A stretch of DNA of 64,000 bases from Clostridia bacterium (GTDB taxonomy: Bacteria; Bacillota; Clostridia; Oscillospirales; CAG-272), in contig JAFTXZ010000003.1 in NCBI GenBank assembly GCA_017461385.1, forward strand, positions 1 to 64,000, read 5' to 3'. The translations under genes were made by a program, and so were the position numbers. Positions 34,351 through 42,749 of the stretch are shown in pieces. The notes beneath the pieces are model-generated. The model made no database searches. It had not been told where the DNA came from and saw only the letters and a program-made list of their open reading frames with translations. Position 1 is the first letter of the stretch. Each line of letters starts with the position of its first letter.

Positions 34351-34398
34351 TTGACAAGCGTTTTTTTAGGCGATATAATAAATGGGACAAAGTGTCCC
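34351..34398 (+). promoter_or_regulatory. lexA operon promoter with overlapping operator
   Basis: TTGACA (34351-34356), 17-bp spacer and TATAAT (34374-34379) are followed immediately by the palindrome GGGACA-AAG-TGTCCC (34384-34398) over the expected transcription start. A repressor bound there would block the promoter. This is the best candidate for the LexA-like repressor's own binding site, and it is unlike the B. subtilis SOS box GAAC-N4-GTTC. Confidence 0.75.
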
Positions 34399-34449
34399 AA
34401 AAGCAAAAATCAGGGCGCTTAAGTGTTTATAAATAAAGGAGATTTTATT

Positions 34450-35049
34450 ATGGCAAACGTAAAGGTTGACGTTATTATCGCAATTAAGAAGTGTATAGAA
34501 AATTATTTTGACACCTACAACTATTCCCCCTCCGTACGTGAAATTTCCACCACTACAGGAATTAGCAAGAGCACTGTTCAAAGATATCTTGACGCTATGG
34601 AGCGTGCAGGAATTATTGCAAGGGGTGAGTTTGGCTTTGAAACCCCATACATTGTAAAGACAGAGCGAGAAATGGTGCCTGTTGCAAAAATCGGTACTAT
34701 CCCCTGTGGCCCTCTTGATGACCGTGAGGAATATATTGAAGGATACGTAAAATTACCAAAATCCTTTGTTGGAAACGGAACGTTTTTCATCCTTACCGCA
34801 GACGGAGACTCAATGGTCGAAGCAGGTATTGATGACGGAGATATGGTTATTATTAGAAAGCAGGACCATGCAAAAAAGGGAGATATTGTGGTTGCCCTTG
34901 CTGACGGACAAAACACACTTAAAAGATACTTCCCTGAGCCTGAGAACAACAGATTTAGACTACACCCAGAAAATCCAGAAATGGAAGACATTTACGTAAC
35001 TAACTGTCTTGTTCAGGGTGTTGCTACCAAGGTTATAAAGGCGCTCTAA
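34450..35049 (+). CDS. lexA: LexA-like self-cleaving repressor
   Basis: A 199-aa SOS-type repressor with an N-terminal winged-helix domain (about 1-65; SPSVREISTTTGISKSTVQR) and a C-terminal S24 peptidase domain. Catalytic Ser121 lies in GDSMVEAGIDDGD and Lys158 in NTLKRYF. The cleavage region reads KIGTIPCGPL, so the bond would be Cys86-Gly87 rather than the classical Ala-Gly. The ATG at 34450 has AAGGAG upstream; an ATG nine codons earlier lacks one. It heads an operon with an 86-aa protein, a Y-family polymerase and TrmO. Whether it is the global LexA or a dedicated regulator of this cassette is open. Confidence 0.88.
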   Translation: MANVKVDVIIAIKKCIENYFDTYNYSPSVREISTTTGISKSTVQRYLDAMERAGIIARGEFGFETPYIVKTEREMVPVAKIGTIPCGPLDDREEYIEGYVKLPKSFVGNGTFFILTADGDSMVEAGIDDGDMVIIRKQDHAKKGDIVVALADGQNTLKRYFPEPENNRFRLHPENPEMEDIYVTNCLVQGVATKVIKAL

Positions 35050-35309
35050 TGGAATACATACGAGTACCACTTTCAATAGAGGCTCAGTTTTCAACGGACG
35101 GCTCCGTGCGCCCTAAAAAAATTGTCTTTGAAGAAAAGAAATTCAAAATTGACAAGGTTTTAAGAGCAAGACGAAGATGCCCCTTGGTTGTCCCTGCTAT
35201 TGCCCCTATTGAATATACGGTTCTCGTTGAAGGACAGGAAAAGCAAATATATTTTGAAAGGGACACCAACAGCTGGTTTTCTGTTAAAAAAATCATTAAA
35301 AATACTTAA
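35049..35309 (+). CDS. 86-aa protein of the lexA-polymerase cassette
   Basis: A small, beta-rich basic protein. Its start overlaps the lexA stop (TAATG), so it is translationally coupled. Visible: RVPLSIEAQFSTDGSVRPKK, a FKIDKVLRARR strand-helix, and a C-terminal YFERDTNSWFSVKKI. The shape recalls DUF6504-type proteins found next to mutasome polymerases in other phyla, but the match is weak and is inference. It is 17 bp before the Y-family polymerase gene and may be an accessory to it. Confidence 0.7.
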   Translation: MEYIRVPLSIEAQFSTDGSVRPKKIVFEEKKFKIDKVLRARRRCPLVVPAIAPIEYTVLVEGQEKQIYFERDTNSWFSVKKIIKNT

Positions 35310-35326
35310 TTTTATCAGGGGAGTGT

Positions 35327-36625
35327 ATGGAAAAGCAAAAAACTCGTGCCATTTTACATAGTGATGCTAACTGCTTTTATGCCTCCTGTGAAATGGTTCT
35401 AAACCCAAGCTTAAGAGGAAAGGCAGTTGCCGTTTGTGGCTCTCAGGAGGATAGGCACGGAATTGTTCTTGCTAAATCTGAAAAGGCAAAAAAATGCGGT
35501 GTTACCACCGGCATGACAAACAAAGAAGCCCTTTCCCGTTGCCCAGAGCTTATAATTGTGCCACCCAGGTTTGAGTATTATTCAAAATTTTCCAAGCTAC
35601 TTCATGAAATTTATGCACGATATACCGACCTTATAGAGCCCTTTGGACTTGATGAGTGTTGGCTGGACGTAACTGATTCTCTAAAAGCTCCTATGGATAT
35701 TGCCGAGGAGATAAGGCAAGCCGTTAAGGATGAGCTTGGCTTAACTGTCAGCATCGGTGTTTCCTTTAACAAGGCATTTGCCAAGCTTGGCAGTGATATG
35801 AAAAAGCCTGATGCCATAACAGAAATAACCCCTGAAAATTTCAGAGTCAAGGTATGGCCCTTGCCCTGCTCAGAGCTATTATATTGTGGTAGGCAAACTA
35901 CTCACAAGCTTGAGTGCATGAACATAAAAACCATTGGAAAGCTTGCCATGCTTCCGAGAAGTATTTTAGAAAGCAAGCTTGGCAAAAATGGTGGTATGCT
36001 ATGGGAATTCGCCAATGGCTTAGACAGCTCGCCAGTTGCTCATAAGGACTACAAGGCACCTCCTAAATCAATTAGCCACGGCATTACCTGCGTTGAAAAT
36101 CTTGAAACCCTTGACGAGGTTGAAAAGGTTATTGTGAAGCTATGTCAGGACGTGGGCTACAAGCTAAGACAAGAAAAAATGTGTGCCCGTGGCGTTTCTC
36201 TTACCGTAAAGGACGAAAAGCTATATAGCTATTCATTTCAAGAAAAATTAGATACGGAAATTCAAGATGAGGGCAAGCTTGCCCGTGAGGTCTGCGAGCT
36301 TTTTAAGAAAAGCTATCGTTGGTTTTACAAGGTACGTGCCATAACGGTTGGTGCAATTTCATTAGTCAAGGAAGGAAACGCTGAGCAAATTGACATTTTT
36401 AATGATTGGCAAAAGGAGGAGAAGCGAAAAAGGCTCTACTCTGCTATTGATCAAATAAATGACACATACGGCAAAAGATCTATTCAGCCAGCCACCGTGC
36501 TTGACGAAAGGAAGATGCCAAAGCCAAAATCCACTCACTTGCCTAAAAATGAATTTGACGACCCTGTTAGTGACGTTGAAATGAAGCTACCAGGCAGATT
36601 TTATCAAGGCAAAAAGGACGACTGA
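35327..36625 (+). CDS. dinB: Y-family DNA polymerase (Pol IV/V type)
   Basis: A 432-aa translesion polymerase. Palm motifs are ILHSDANCFYASCE with metal-binding Asp13, and EPFGLDECWLDVT with Asp109 and Glu110. SIGVSFNKAFAKLGSDMKKP is the fingers/palm signature, KTIGKLAMLPRSIL a helix-hairpin-helix, and the little-finger domain spans about 240-350. The C-terminal 70 residues are charged and lack an obvious beta-clamp motif. It follows a repressor with a self-operator, so expression is probably damage-induced. The GLDEC wording differs from the common SIDEAYLD of DinB, so UmuC-like naming is possible. Confidence 0.92.
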   Translation: MEKQKTRAILHSDANCFYASCEMVLNPSLRGKAVAVCGSQEDRHGIVLAKSEKAKKCGVTTGMTNKEALSRCPELIIVPPRFEYYSKFSKLLHEIYARYTDLIEPFGLDECWLDVTDSLKAPMDIAEEIRQAVKDELGLTVSIGVSFNKAFAKLGSDMKKPDAITEITPENFRVKVWPLPCSELLYCGRQTTHKLECMNIKTIGKLAMLPRSILESKLGKNGGMLWEFANGLDSSPVAHKDYKAPPKSISHGITCVENLETLDEVEKVIVKLCQDVGYKLRQEKMCARGVSLTVKDEKLYSYSFQEKLDTEIQDEGKLAREVCELFKKSYRWFYKVRAITVGAISLVKEGNAEQIDIFNDWQKEEKRKRLYSAIDQINDTYGKRSIQPATVLDERKMPKPKSTHLPKNEFDDPVSDVEMKLPGRFYQGKKDD

Positions 36626-36637
36626 CAGGAGAAAAAT

Positions 36638-37318
36638 ATGGAAATAAAAAGAATTGGATGCTTAAAAACCCAATTCCCCTCAAAATTTGGAATACCAAGG
36701 CAAAGTGGGGCTGTAAAGGAAAGCCGTGCTACCTTGATTTTTGATGAGGAATACCGTTCAAGTGAAGCGCTTCGTGGGCTTGAGGAATACTCACACGTAT
36801 GGGTGATTTGGGGCTTTTCTCAGGCTAAATATGAAAAATTTTCGCCTACCGTCCGCCCGCCCAGACTGGGTGGCAATTGTCGCATGGGAGTCTTTGCCAC
36901 TCGTTCTCCATTTCGCCCCAATAGTCTTGGACTATCAGTTTTAAGGCTTGAGAGCATTGAGAAAACCGACAAATACGGACACGTCCTTCACCTTTTGGGG
37001 GCTGATATGCTAGACGGCACCCCTGTTTATGACATCAAGCCATATCTTCCAGCCTTTGATAAAATTGATAATGCAGTAGGTGGCTTTAGCGAAAGATTAG
37101 ATGACTATCTGCTTAAGGTTGTAGTTCCTGCCGAGCTTGAAGGTGTGCTGAGTGAAAGCTCCCTTGAGTGCTTAAAAAACGCACTTTCTCAAGACCCTCG
37201 CCCCTCTTATATTGAGGACGGCGAGAGAATTTACGGCTTCCCCTTTGAGGATTTCGAGGTAAAATTCAAGGTAGAGGGTAAGGTATTAAACGTAATAAGT
37301 ATAGAAAAGCAGGCATAA
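36638..37318 (+). CDS. trmO: tRNA (N6-threonylcarbamoyladenosine37-N6)-methyltransferase TrmO
   Basis: A 226-aa TrmO/TsaA-family SAM-dependent methyltransferase that methylates t6A37 in tRNA-Thr. The beta-barrel core shows GCLKTQFPSKFGIPRQSGAV, YSHVWVIWGFS, VRPPRLGG and ATRSPFRPNSLGLSVLRLE, the family signature. VYDIKPYLPAFD is the conserved DIKPY motif. A normal C-terminal extension follows. It is the last gene of the lexA cassette, 12 bp after the polymerase, and the stop codon sits in the loop of its terminator. Confidence 0.93.
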   Translation: MEIKRIGCLKTQFPSKFGIPRQSGAVKESRATLIFDEEYRSSEALRGLEEYSHVWVIWGFSQAKYEKFSPTVRPPRLGGNCRMGVFATRSPFRPNSLGLSVLRLESIEKTDKYGHVLHLLGADMLDGTPVYDIKPYLPAFDKIDNAVGGFSERLDDYLLKVVVPAELEGVLSESSLECLKNALSQDPRPSYIEDGERIYGFPFEDFEVKFKVEGKVLNVISIEKQA

Positions 37319-37328
37319 GCCTGCTTTT
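37305..37328 (+). terminator. Terminator overlapping the trmO stop codon
   Basis: AAAAGCAGGC and GCCTGCTTTT pair perfectly around ATAA; the TAA stop codon (37316-37318) lies at the loop and first base of the right arm. Confidence 0.85.
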
Positions 37329-37335
37329 ACTTATA

Positions 37336-37747
37336 AAAAACACCCTAGGAGCATAGCGTGATGTCCTTAACGGACAATCACGCTAACTAAGTTTGCCCTA
37401 CGGGCAAGTGAAGTTATCTTCGATAGTGAAGTTCACTTCGTGAGTGAAGTTTCGCCTAATGGCGAAGTTATGGGCAAACTTAACTTCACTGCGAGCGAGA
37501 GCTACGCAACTTCACTGTGCCTGATGCCCTGCATCTGCACAACTTCACTTTTGCGACAGCAAAAACTTCACTAACAAAAAAGAGCAGACACATAAGGTTT
37601 ACGCCTTGCGTGTTTGCTCTTTCTGCTTGTAATAGGGGCTTGGGCTTAGCCCATTCTGCGTTTGTCCTGACAAATGCGATGCTCGCACTTAGCGGTGCTT
37701 TTCGAATTCTCCGCTAAGAACCTCGCCATATTTCCTAGGGTGTTTTT
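37336..37747. mobile_element. 412-bp inverted-repeat-bounded element (MITE-like)
   Basis: AAAAACACCCTAGGA (37336-37350) and its exact complement TCCTAGGGTGTTTTT (37733-37747) bound the gap between two convergent genes. Inside are a hairpin (AGCGTGAT-GTCC/GGAC-ATCACGCT, 37353-37384), palindrome array B, an AAAGAGCA/TGCTCTTT stem (about 37579-37623) and a CTTAGCGG/CCGCTAAG stem (37688-37717). No transposase is encoded, and the open frame inside is not convincing. No clear target-site duplication is visible, so a mobile origin is a hypothesis. Confidence 0.55.
37389..37571. repeat. Palindrome array B: octamer GTGAAGTT, 3 direct + 4 inverted
   Basis: GTGAAGTT occurs at 37408, 37426 and 37444 (exact 18-bp period); the inverse AACTTCAC occurs at 37482, 37508, 37541 and 37564. 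Spacers are palindromes such as TATC-TTC-GATA, TCAC-TTC-GTGA, TCGCC-TAAT-GGCGA and TTTTGC-GACA-GCAAAA. AAGTTTGCCC (37389-37398) pairs with GGGCAAACTT (37472-37481), enclosing the direct half. The architecture is the same as array A with a different octamer. Confidence 0.88.
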
Positions 37748-37748
37748 A

Positions 37749-38039
37749 TTATTTACCTGCAAAATTGAAGAATAGCCAAGCAACAAGGAAAGCGACGCAA
37801 AGGATACCTATTGTTACAAGCATAGGCAGAAACATCATTTTTACGGCAGACCAATAGGTATTCCAACGGTCCTTAAAGGTTGAGCTTCTCCCTCTTGTGT
37901 TGCCCAAATACTCAGGAACATTCCCTTGAGTATTGCTCTTAGGCTTCTTCAAGCCGTTTACATTTGACATATCGGCAATTGTTCTGCCGTCATCTATATA
38001 AACAACCTTTTCCTTCTTTTTCTTTTCCTTTTTACTCAT
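37749..38039 (-). CDS. Small basic membrane protein downstream of opp
   Basis: A 96-aa protein. The N-terminal 20 residues are almost all Lys/Glu, a polar stretch follows, and one membrane helix lies at about 70-92 (FLPMLVTIGILCVAFLVAWL). It is the last gene of the opp operon, 11 bp after oppF, and its stop is two bases from an inverted repeat. The family is not recognised. A role in anchoring or stabilising the transporter is only a guess. Confidence 0.65.
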   Translation of the reverse strand: MSKKEKKKKEKVVYIDDGRTIADMSNVNGLKKPKSNTQGNVPEYLGNTRGRSSTFKDRWNTYWSAVKMMFLPMLVTIGILCVAFLVAWLFFNFAGK

Positions 38040-38050
38040 TTTGGCTTCCT

Positions 38051-39247
38051 TTATTTATTTTCTAGCTTTGGCTTATCTAGCAGATGACAAGCTGCAAAGT
38101 GTCCCTTTTCATATTCCTTATACTCTGGGCAAACGTGCTTACAAACCTCCATTGCGTTAGGACAACGTGTATGGAAACGACAGCCCTTTGGTGGGTTTGC
38201 AGGAGATGGAATATCGCCCTCTAGGTGTACTCTTTCCATCTTTACGTCCGGATTAGGGTTAGGAATTGCAGAGAACAACGCCCTTGTATATGGGTGAAGT
38301 GGATTTGAGAAAATATCGTCCTTGTTTCCAAACTCAACCATTGTGCCAAGATACATAACGCCGATTTTATCGGAGATATACTTAACTACGGACAAGTCGT
38401 GGGAAATGAACAAATACGTAAGTCCCATATTCTTCTGTAGGTCCTTAAGCAGATTGATAATCTGCGCTTGGATAGATACGTCAAGAGCTGAAACAGGCTC
38501 ATCACATACTACAAGCTTAGGTTTTACAGAAAGGGCTCTTGCAATACAAATTCTTTGTCTTTGACCACCTGAAAACTCGTGTGGGTATCTTTCGTAATAG
38601 TAATCACGAAGTCCACACTTATCCATTAGGTCTAAAACATAGTCCTTTATTTGGTTTTTTGGTACAATCTTATGCACCTGAACTGGCTCAGACAAGATGC
38701 CACCAACCGTGCTTCTTGGTGGAAGTGAGGAATATGGGTCCTGGAAAATTATCTGCATCTGCTTTCTAATTTCCCTCATATCCTTAGACTTGTAGTCGGT
38801 TATATCCTTACCGTCAAATATAACCTGTCCGCCACTTGATGGATAAAGCTTCAAAATAGTTCTACCCATTGTGGTTTTACCACAACCACTTTCTCCAACT
38901 ATACCGAGAGTTTCACCTGGATATAGCTTAAAGGAAACGTCATCAACGGCAATAAGCTCACTCAGAACCTTACCCGTTAGGGACTTTTTAAGCGGGAACG
39001 CCTTTCTTAAATGGCGAACCTCTAAAAGAGCTTCCTTATCAAAGGGCTCATTCATATCCTTTTCCTTTTGCTCCTGCTTCCTCTTTTCGTATTCTGCTAC
39101 AAGCTGAGCATATTCCTCGCCCTCAAAATGAACCTCCTCATTTTCAGGCTGAGCTACGGGAGCTACATTCTCATCCTTTGTGGATTTTGGAATATCATTG
39201 GAGGAAAGCTCTTGGTTTTCTATTTCAAGTTCATTGATATCAGCCAT
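38051..39247 (-). CDS. oppF: Oligopeptide ABC transporter ATPase OppF
   Basis: A 398-aa ATPase subunit of a dipeptide/oligopeptide importer. Walker A GESGCGKT lies at 118-125, Q-loop IIFQDPYSSLPPR, signature EFSGGQRQR, Walker B KLVVCDEPVSALD, then the H-loop FISHD. The oligo-HPY C-terminal region with HTRCPNAMEVC and ACHL is typical. The first 70 residues form an acidic, probably disordered extension not normal for the family. The gene overlaps oppD by 8 bp. Confidence 0.93.
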   Translation of the reverse strand: MADINELEIENQELSSNDIPKSTKDENVAPVAQPENEEVHFEGEEYAQLVAEYEKRKQEQKEKDMNEPFDKEALLEVRHLRKAFPLKKSLTGKVLSELIAVDDVSFKLYPGETLGIVGESGCGKTTMGRTILKLYPSSGGQVIFDGKDITDYKSKDMREIRKQMQIIFQDPYSSLPPRSTVGGILSEPVQVHKIVPKNQIKDYVLDLMDKCGLRDYYYERYPHEFSGGQRQRICIARALSVKPKLVVCDEPVSALDVSIQAQIINLLKDLQKNMGLTYLFISHDLSVVKYISDKIGVMYLGTMVEFGNKDDIFSNPLHPYTRALFSAIPNPNPDVKMERVHLEGDIPSPANPPKGCRFHTRCPNAMEVCKHVCPEYKEYEKGHFAACHLLDKPKLENK

Positions 39248-40607
39248 TTTGCTCCTCCTTCTGCTCTCCGTATAGGTGGCACGCCACGTAGTGAGTTGGG
39301 CTTACCTGTACCATGCATGGGTAATCCCCTGAGCATTTGTCAATACACTTAGAGCATCTTTCCTTAAAGTAGCAGAAGCTTGGCATATTGATTGGATTTG
39401 GTACGTTACCTGGTATATTGAAAAGTACGTCCTCGTTTGATTCAAGAGTTGGCTTTGATTTCTGTAAGCCAATTGTATATGGGTGCATTGGATTGTGGAA
39501 AATTTCCCCAACTGTACCCTTTTCAATTACTCGACCTGCGTACATAACTACCACGTAGTCAGCCATTTCTGCAATAATACCAAGGTCATGGGTAATAAGC
39601 AAAATTGAACCGTCAATTTTGGTCTTTAGGTCACGCAACAGGTCAAGAATTTGCGCCTGAATTGTAACGTCAAGAGCAGTTGTTGGCTCGTCAGCAATAA
39701 CAAGCCTTGGATTACAAGCAAGTGCCATAGCAATCATAACTCTTTGACGCATACCACCTGAAAGCTCGTGTGGGAACGCTTTATATACACGGTCAGGTGC
39801 TGCAATACCAACAAGATTAAGCATTTCCATTGACTTTGCCTTAGCCATTTCCTTTGTCGCACCAGGTACGTGAATAAAGGTAACCTCGTCAAGCTGTTCG
39901 CCAATTGTAAAAATTGGGTTAAGTGAGGTCATTGGCTCTTGGAAAATCATTGAAATTTGCTTGCCACGAATACGGTGGATTTCATTAATTGGCATTTTTG
40001 CGATATCGTAGGTCTTTTCCTCGGTTTCATAAAGCAAAACGCCTTGAGCATCAGTTGCCTGCTGAGGCACCATAACCGGCTTGCCCTCTTTATCAAGAAC
40101 AACCTCGCCCTTTTTGTTTAGCTTTTCCTTTACAACCACATCGCCATTTGCATCACGCACATAAATTGGAATAGGCTTTCCGTGCTCATCCTTTTTATAG
40201 TCGTTTGCCCTAAAGCGAATGCTACCAGAGTAAATTTGACCCTGTGGTCCCTGTAAAAGACGCATAACTGACATACTAGTTACGCTCTTTCCACAGCCAC
40301 TTTCTCCAACGACACCAACGATTGAATTCTTTGGTACGTTGTAGGAAACGCCATTTACAGCCTTAACTACGCCTTGGTCGGTAAAGAAATAGGTGTGCAA
40401 ATCGTCGATTTCCAATATGTTGCTCTCGTCCTTAAGCTCGGTTAAAAACTCGGACTCATGAGCCTTACGATACTTATATTTTTCAAGCTCGTTCATAACC
40501 TTGGCATTAGCCTTAGCTATTTTACGAATTTCGCTACCTGAAAGATAATTAGTGCTTTTCTTTTCTCCCTTTCCAAATAAAGAAAGAATTTTATCCATAA
40601 TTGCCAT
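39240..40607 (-). CDS. oppD: Oligopeptide ABC transporter ATPase OppD with insertion
   Basis: A 455-aa ATPase subunit. Walker A GESGCGKS is at 101-108, then [12 protein letters not shown] (Q-loop at about 223), [27 protein letters not shown] and LLITHDLG. Residues about 137-200, between Walker A and the Q-loop, are an extra segment rich in Gly, Asp, Lys and Val that looks like two or three beta-hairpins ([25 protein letters not shown]). A helical extension of about 60 residues precedes the domain. OppD proteins are usually about 330-360 aa. The start has GGAGG at good spacing. Confidence 0.92.
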   Translation of the reverse strand: MAIMDKILSLFGKGEKKSTNYLSGSEIRKIAKANAKVMNELEKYKYRKAHESEFLTELKDESNILEIDDLHTYFFTDQGVVKAVNGVSYNVPKNSIVGVVGESGCGKSVTSMSVMRLLQGPQGQIYSGSIRFRANDYKKDEHGKPIPIYVRDANGDVVVKEKLNKKGEVVLDKEGKPVMVPQQATDAQGVLLYETEEKTYDIAKMPINEIHRIRGKQISMIFQEPMTSLNPIFTIGEQLDEVTFIHVPGATKEMAKAKSMEMLNLVGIAAPDRVYKAFPHELSGGMRQRVMIAMALACNPRLVIADEPTTALDVTIQAQILDLLRDLKTKIDGSILLITHDLGIIAEMADYVVVMYAGRVIEKGTVGEIFHNPMHPYTIGLQKSKPTLESNEDVLFNIPGNVPNPINMPSFCYFKERCSKCIDKCSGDYPCMVQVSPTHYVACHLYGEQKEEQNG

Positions 40608-40609
40608 AA

Positions 40610-41731
40610 TTACCTCCTCATCTTAGGGTCAAGAGCATCACGCAAGCCGTCGCCTACGAAGTTGAAGCCCAAAACCGCGATAACTATACAGATACCAGCA
40701 GGTCCCCATGCAAGGAAGTGGTCTGTAATTACGTTAGGGTCTGTGGAGATAATATTAATCATTGTACCCCAAGCTGCAAACGGTGCTCTTACACCGAGGT
40801 TTAGGTATGATAGAGTTGCCTCGTAAAGAATCATACTACCAAGGCTCAAGCTCATTTGAACGATTAGCTGTGGCATTACGTTAGGTACAAGATGCTTAAA
40901 GATTTTACGTGGCGCTGAGTAGCCCATCGCCTCTGCAGCAACCATATACTCCTGCTCACGAAGTGAGAGAATTTGTCCTCTTACAAGGCGAGCTGTACCT
41001 GGCCACGAGAACAATGTCAAATAAATCATTAGCCAATAAATTCTCTCTGAGCCACCTACTCCTGCAGAGTCCAAAATCAAGCCGATAATGAGCAGAATTG
41101 GAATACCTGGCAAGCACATAAGCACGTCACAAATTCTCATTATTAGGTTGTCAACCCAGCCACCGAAGTAGCCTGCTATACCACCCATAACTACACCAAG
41201 AGCCGTAATTACGAATACTGCTAGGAATGAAACCGTCAAGGAGATTCTTCCACCATACATAAGACGGGTGAAAATATCATAGCCCTGCTGGTCTGTGCCG
41301 AGCAGATGGTCGCCAGAAATTGGTGCGTAGGAGTTATAGGACATTTCCTTTTCAACCGTTTGCTTGATTACAAAGGTCTGTCCATTCTTTGTGTATGTGA
41401 ACTGTGAGGTTCCATATTCTGTAAGAGGGGAGCTATCAGGGGTTGTCTCTCCCCAACGGGTGTAAAATAATGGTCCGAAAAAGCTGAACAGGAACAAGCT
41501 TATAACCATTACAAGTCCAATAATACTTAGCTTTGAACGGAAGAAACGACGCACAACCATTCTTGTAGGAGACATTAGCTTGATATTCTTATCAAGGGGC
41601 TCCTCGTCGTTATTTGCTTGTGAATTTACTTGTGGCACCTCTTTTTCCTGTAGTGCCTGATCCTTTGTTCCATTTATCACTTGAGCGTCCTTTTCAAGGG
41701 AAACACTTTCAAGATTCTTATTCTCTTCCAT
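40610..41731 (-). CDS. oppC: Oligopeptide ABC transporter permease OppC
   Basis: A 373-aa permease with six membrane helices. MVVRRFFRSKLSIIGLVMVI is the usual first helix; the HLLGTDQQGYDIFTRLMYGG segment and the EAA loop (EYMVAAEAMGYSAPRKIFKH) identify OppC/DppC. A charged extension of about 50 residues precedes helix 1, and the first external loop (about 95-140) is longer than usual, including GTSQFTYTKNGQTFVIKQ. It is followed two bases later by oppD and preceded 9 bp upstream by oppB. Confidence 0.92.
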   Translation of the reverse strand: MEENKNLESVSLEKDAQVINGTKDQALQEKEVPQVNSQANNDEEPLDKNIKLMSPTRMVVRRFFRSKLSIIGLVMVISLFLFSFFGPLFYTRWGETTPDSSPLTEYGTSQFTYTKNGQTFVIKQTVEKEMSYNSYAPISGDHLLGTDQQGYDIFTRLMYGGRISLTVSFLAVFVITALGVVMGGIAGYFGGWVDNLIMRICDVLMCLPGIPILLIIGLILDSAGVGGSERIYWLMIYLTLFSWPGTARLVRGQILSLREQEYMVAAEAMGYSAPRKIFKHLVPNVMPQLIVQMSLSLGSMILYEATLSYLNLGVRAPFAAWGTMINIISTDPNVITDHFLAWGPAGICIVIAVLGFNFVGDGLRDALDPKMRR

Positions 41732-41740
41732 ATTTCCTCC

Positions 41741-42733
41741 TTACTCAAGCTTAACGCGTGGGTCAACCACTGCGTACATTAGGTCTGAGAGCAATACGCC
41801 GATAACGCTAAGTAGCGCTAGGAACATATTATAGCCCATAATGAATGGAATATCGCCTGCGTTCATCGCTTGAAGGGCAACGTTACCGATACCGTCAAGT
41901 CCAAACACCTGCTCTGTAATGATAGCACCCGAGAACAAGGATGGTAAAAGTCCTGCAAGGGTTGTTACCAATGGAATTAGTGTATTTCTAAATGCGTGCT
42001 TATTAATTACCTTGCTTTCCTTAAGTCCCTTTGCACGGGCTGTACGGATATAATCTGAATTAAGCACCTCCAGCATATTTGTTCTTGTCATTCTCATTCT
42101 AGGTCCTATGCTTAGAATTACTATAGTGAGAATTGGCAAAATCATGTGGTGGATATATTCAATTAAGAGTGCAATACCTGTTGATGAGGAGCCTGCCTCT
42201 ACCATTCCCGAGATTGGGAACCAGCCAAGTCCATAGGAGAAGATACCCTTGAGCACCTGTCCAAAGAAGAAGGACGGCAGGGATATACCTATCATAACTA
42301 AAACCGTTACCAAATAATCACGGAAGGAATACTGGTGAGTTGAGGCTGTGATACCAAGAGGTATAGCAATCATAAACTCGAATATAGTTGCAATAAGTGC
42401 AACTGCAAATGAAACGCCCATTTTGCTTACAATAACGTCGGTAACTGGCAAGCCATACTTAAAGCTTGTACCGAAGTCAAAGCGACAAATGTTCAAAAGC
42501 CAGTTGAAGTAGCCCTTTATGATACCAAGAAAGCTACCATCCTCAAGACCATAGGTGGCATAAAGTGCATCAACAGTGTCCTGTGGTACAGTTGCGCCAC
42601 CCTGGTTCATTGCAAGAATTTTATTTTCAATAAAGTCAACGGGCATCAAACGAATGAGCACGTAGATTATAAGAGATACGCCTAGCAAAATAAGAACAGA
42701 AAGACCAAGTCTTTTTGCTATATATTTTACCAT
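41741..42733 (-). CDS. oppB: Oligopeptide ABC transporter permease OppB
   Basis: A 330-aa permease with six helices. MVKYIAKRLGLSVLILLGVS is the classical N-terminus. DFGTSFKYGLPVTDVI, the EAA loop (SDYIRTARAKGLKESKVINK) and the C-terminal DPRVKLE are family features. A normal-length partner of OppC. It lies 16 bp downstream of the binding-protein gene. Substrate is presumably peptides released by the protease encoded upstream in the same gene run. Confidence 0.94.
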   Translation of the reverse strand: MVKYIAKRLGLSVLILLGVSLIIYVLIRLMPVDFIENKILAMNQGGATVPQDTVDALYATYGLEDGSFLGIIKGYFNWLLNICRFDFGTSFKYGLPVTDVIVSKMGVSFAVALIATIFEFMIAIPLGITASTHQYSFRDYLVTVLVMIGISLPSFFFGQVLKGIFSYGLGWFPISGMVEAGSSSTGIALLIEYIHHMILPILTIVILSIGPRMRMTRTNMLEVLNSDYIRTARAKGLKESKVINKHAFRNTLIPLVTTLAGLLPSLFSGAIITEQVFGLDGIGNVALQAMNAGDIPFIMGYNMFLALLSVIGVLLSDLMYAVVDPRVKLE

Positions 42734-42749
42734 TTTTTACTCCAATCAA

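Noticed and set aside
37517-37717. 66-codon plus-strand frame in the 412-bp element
   Set aside because: It lies inside hairpin-rich repeat DNA, lacks a ribosome binding site and has no coding-like composition.
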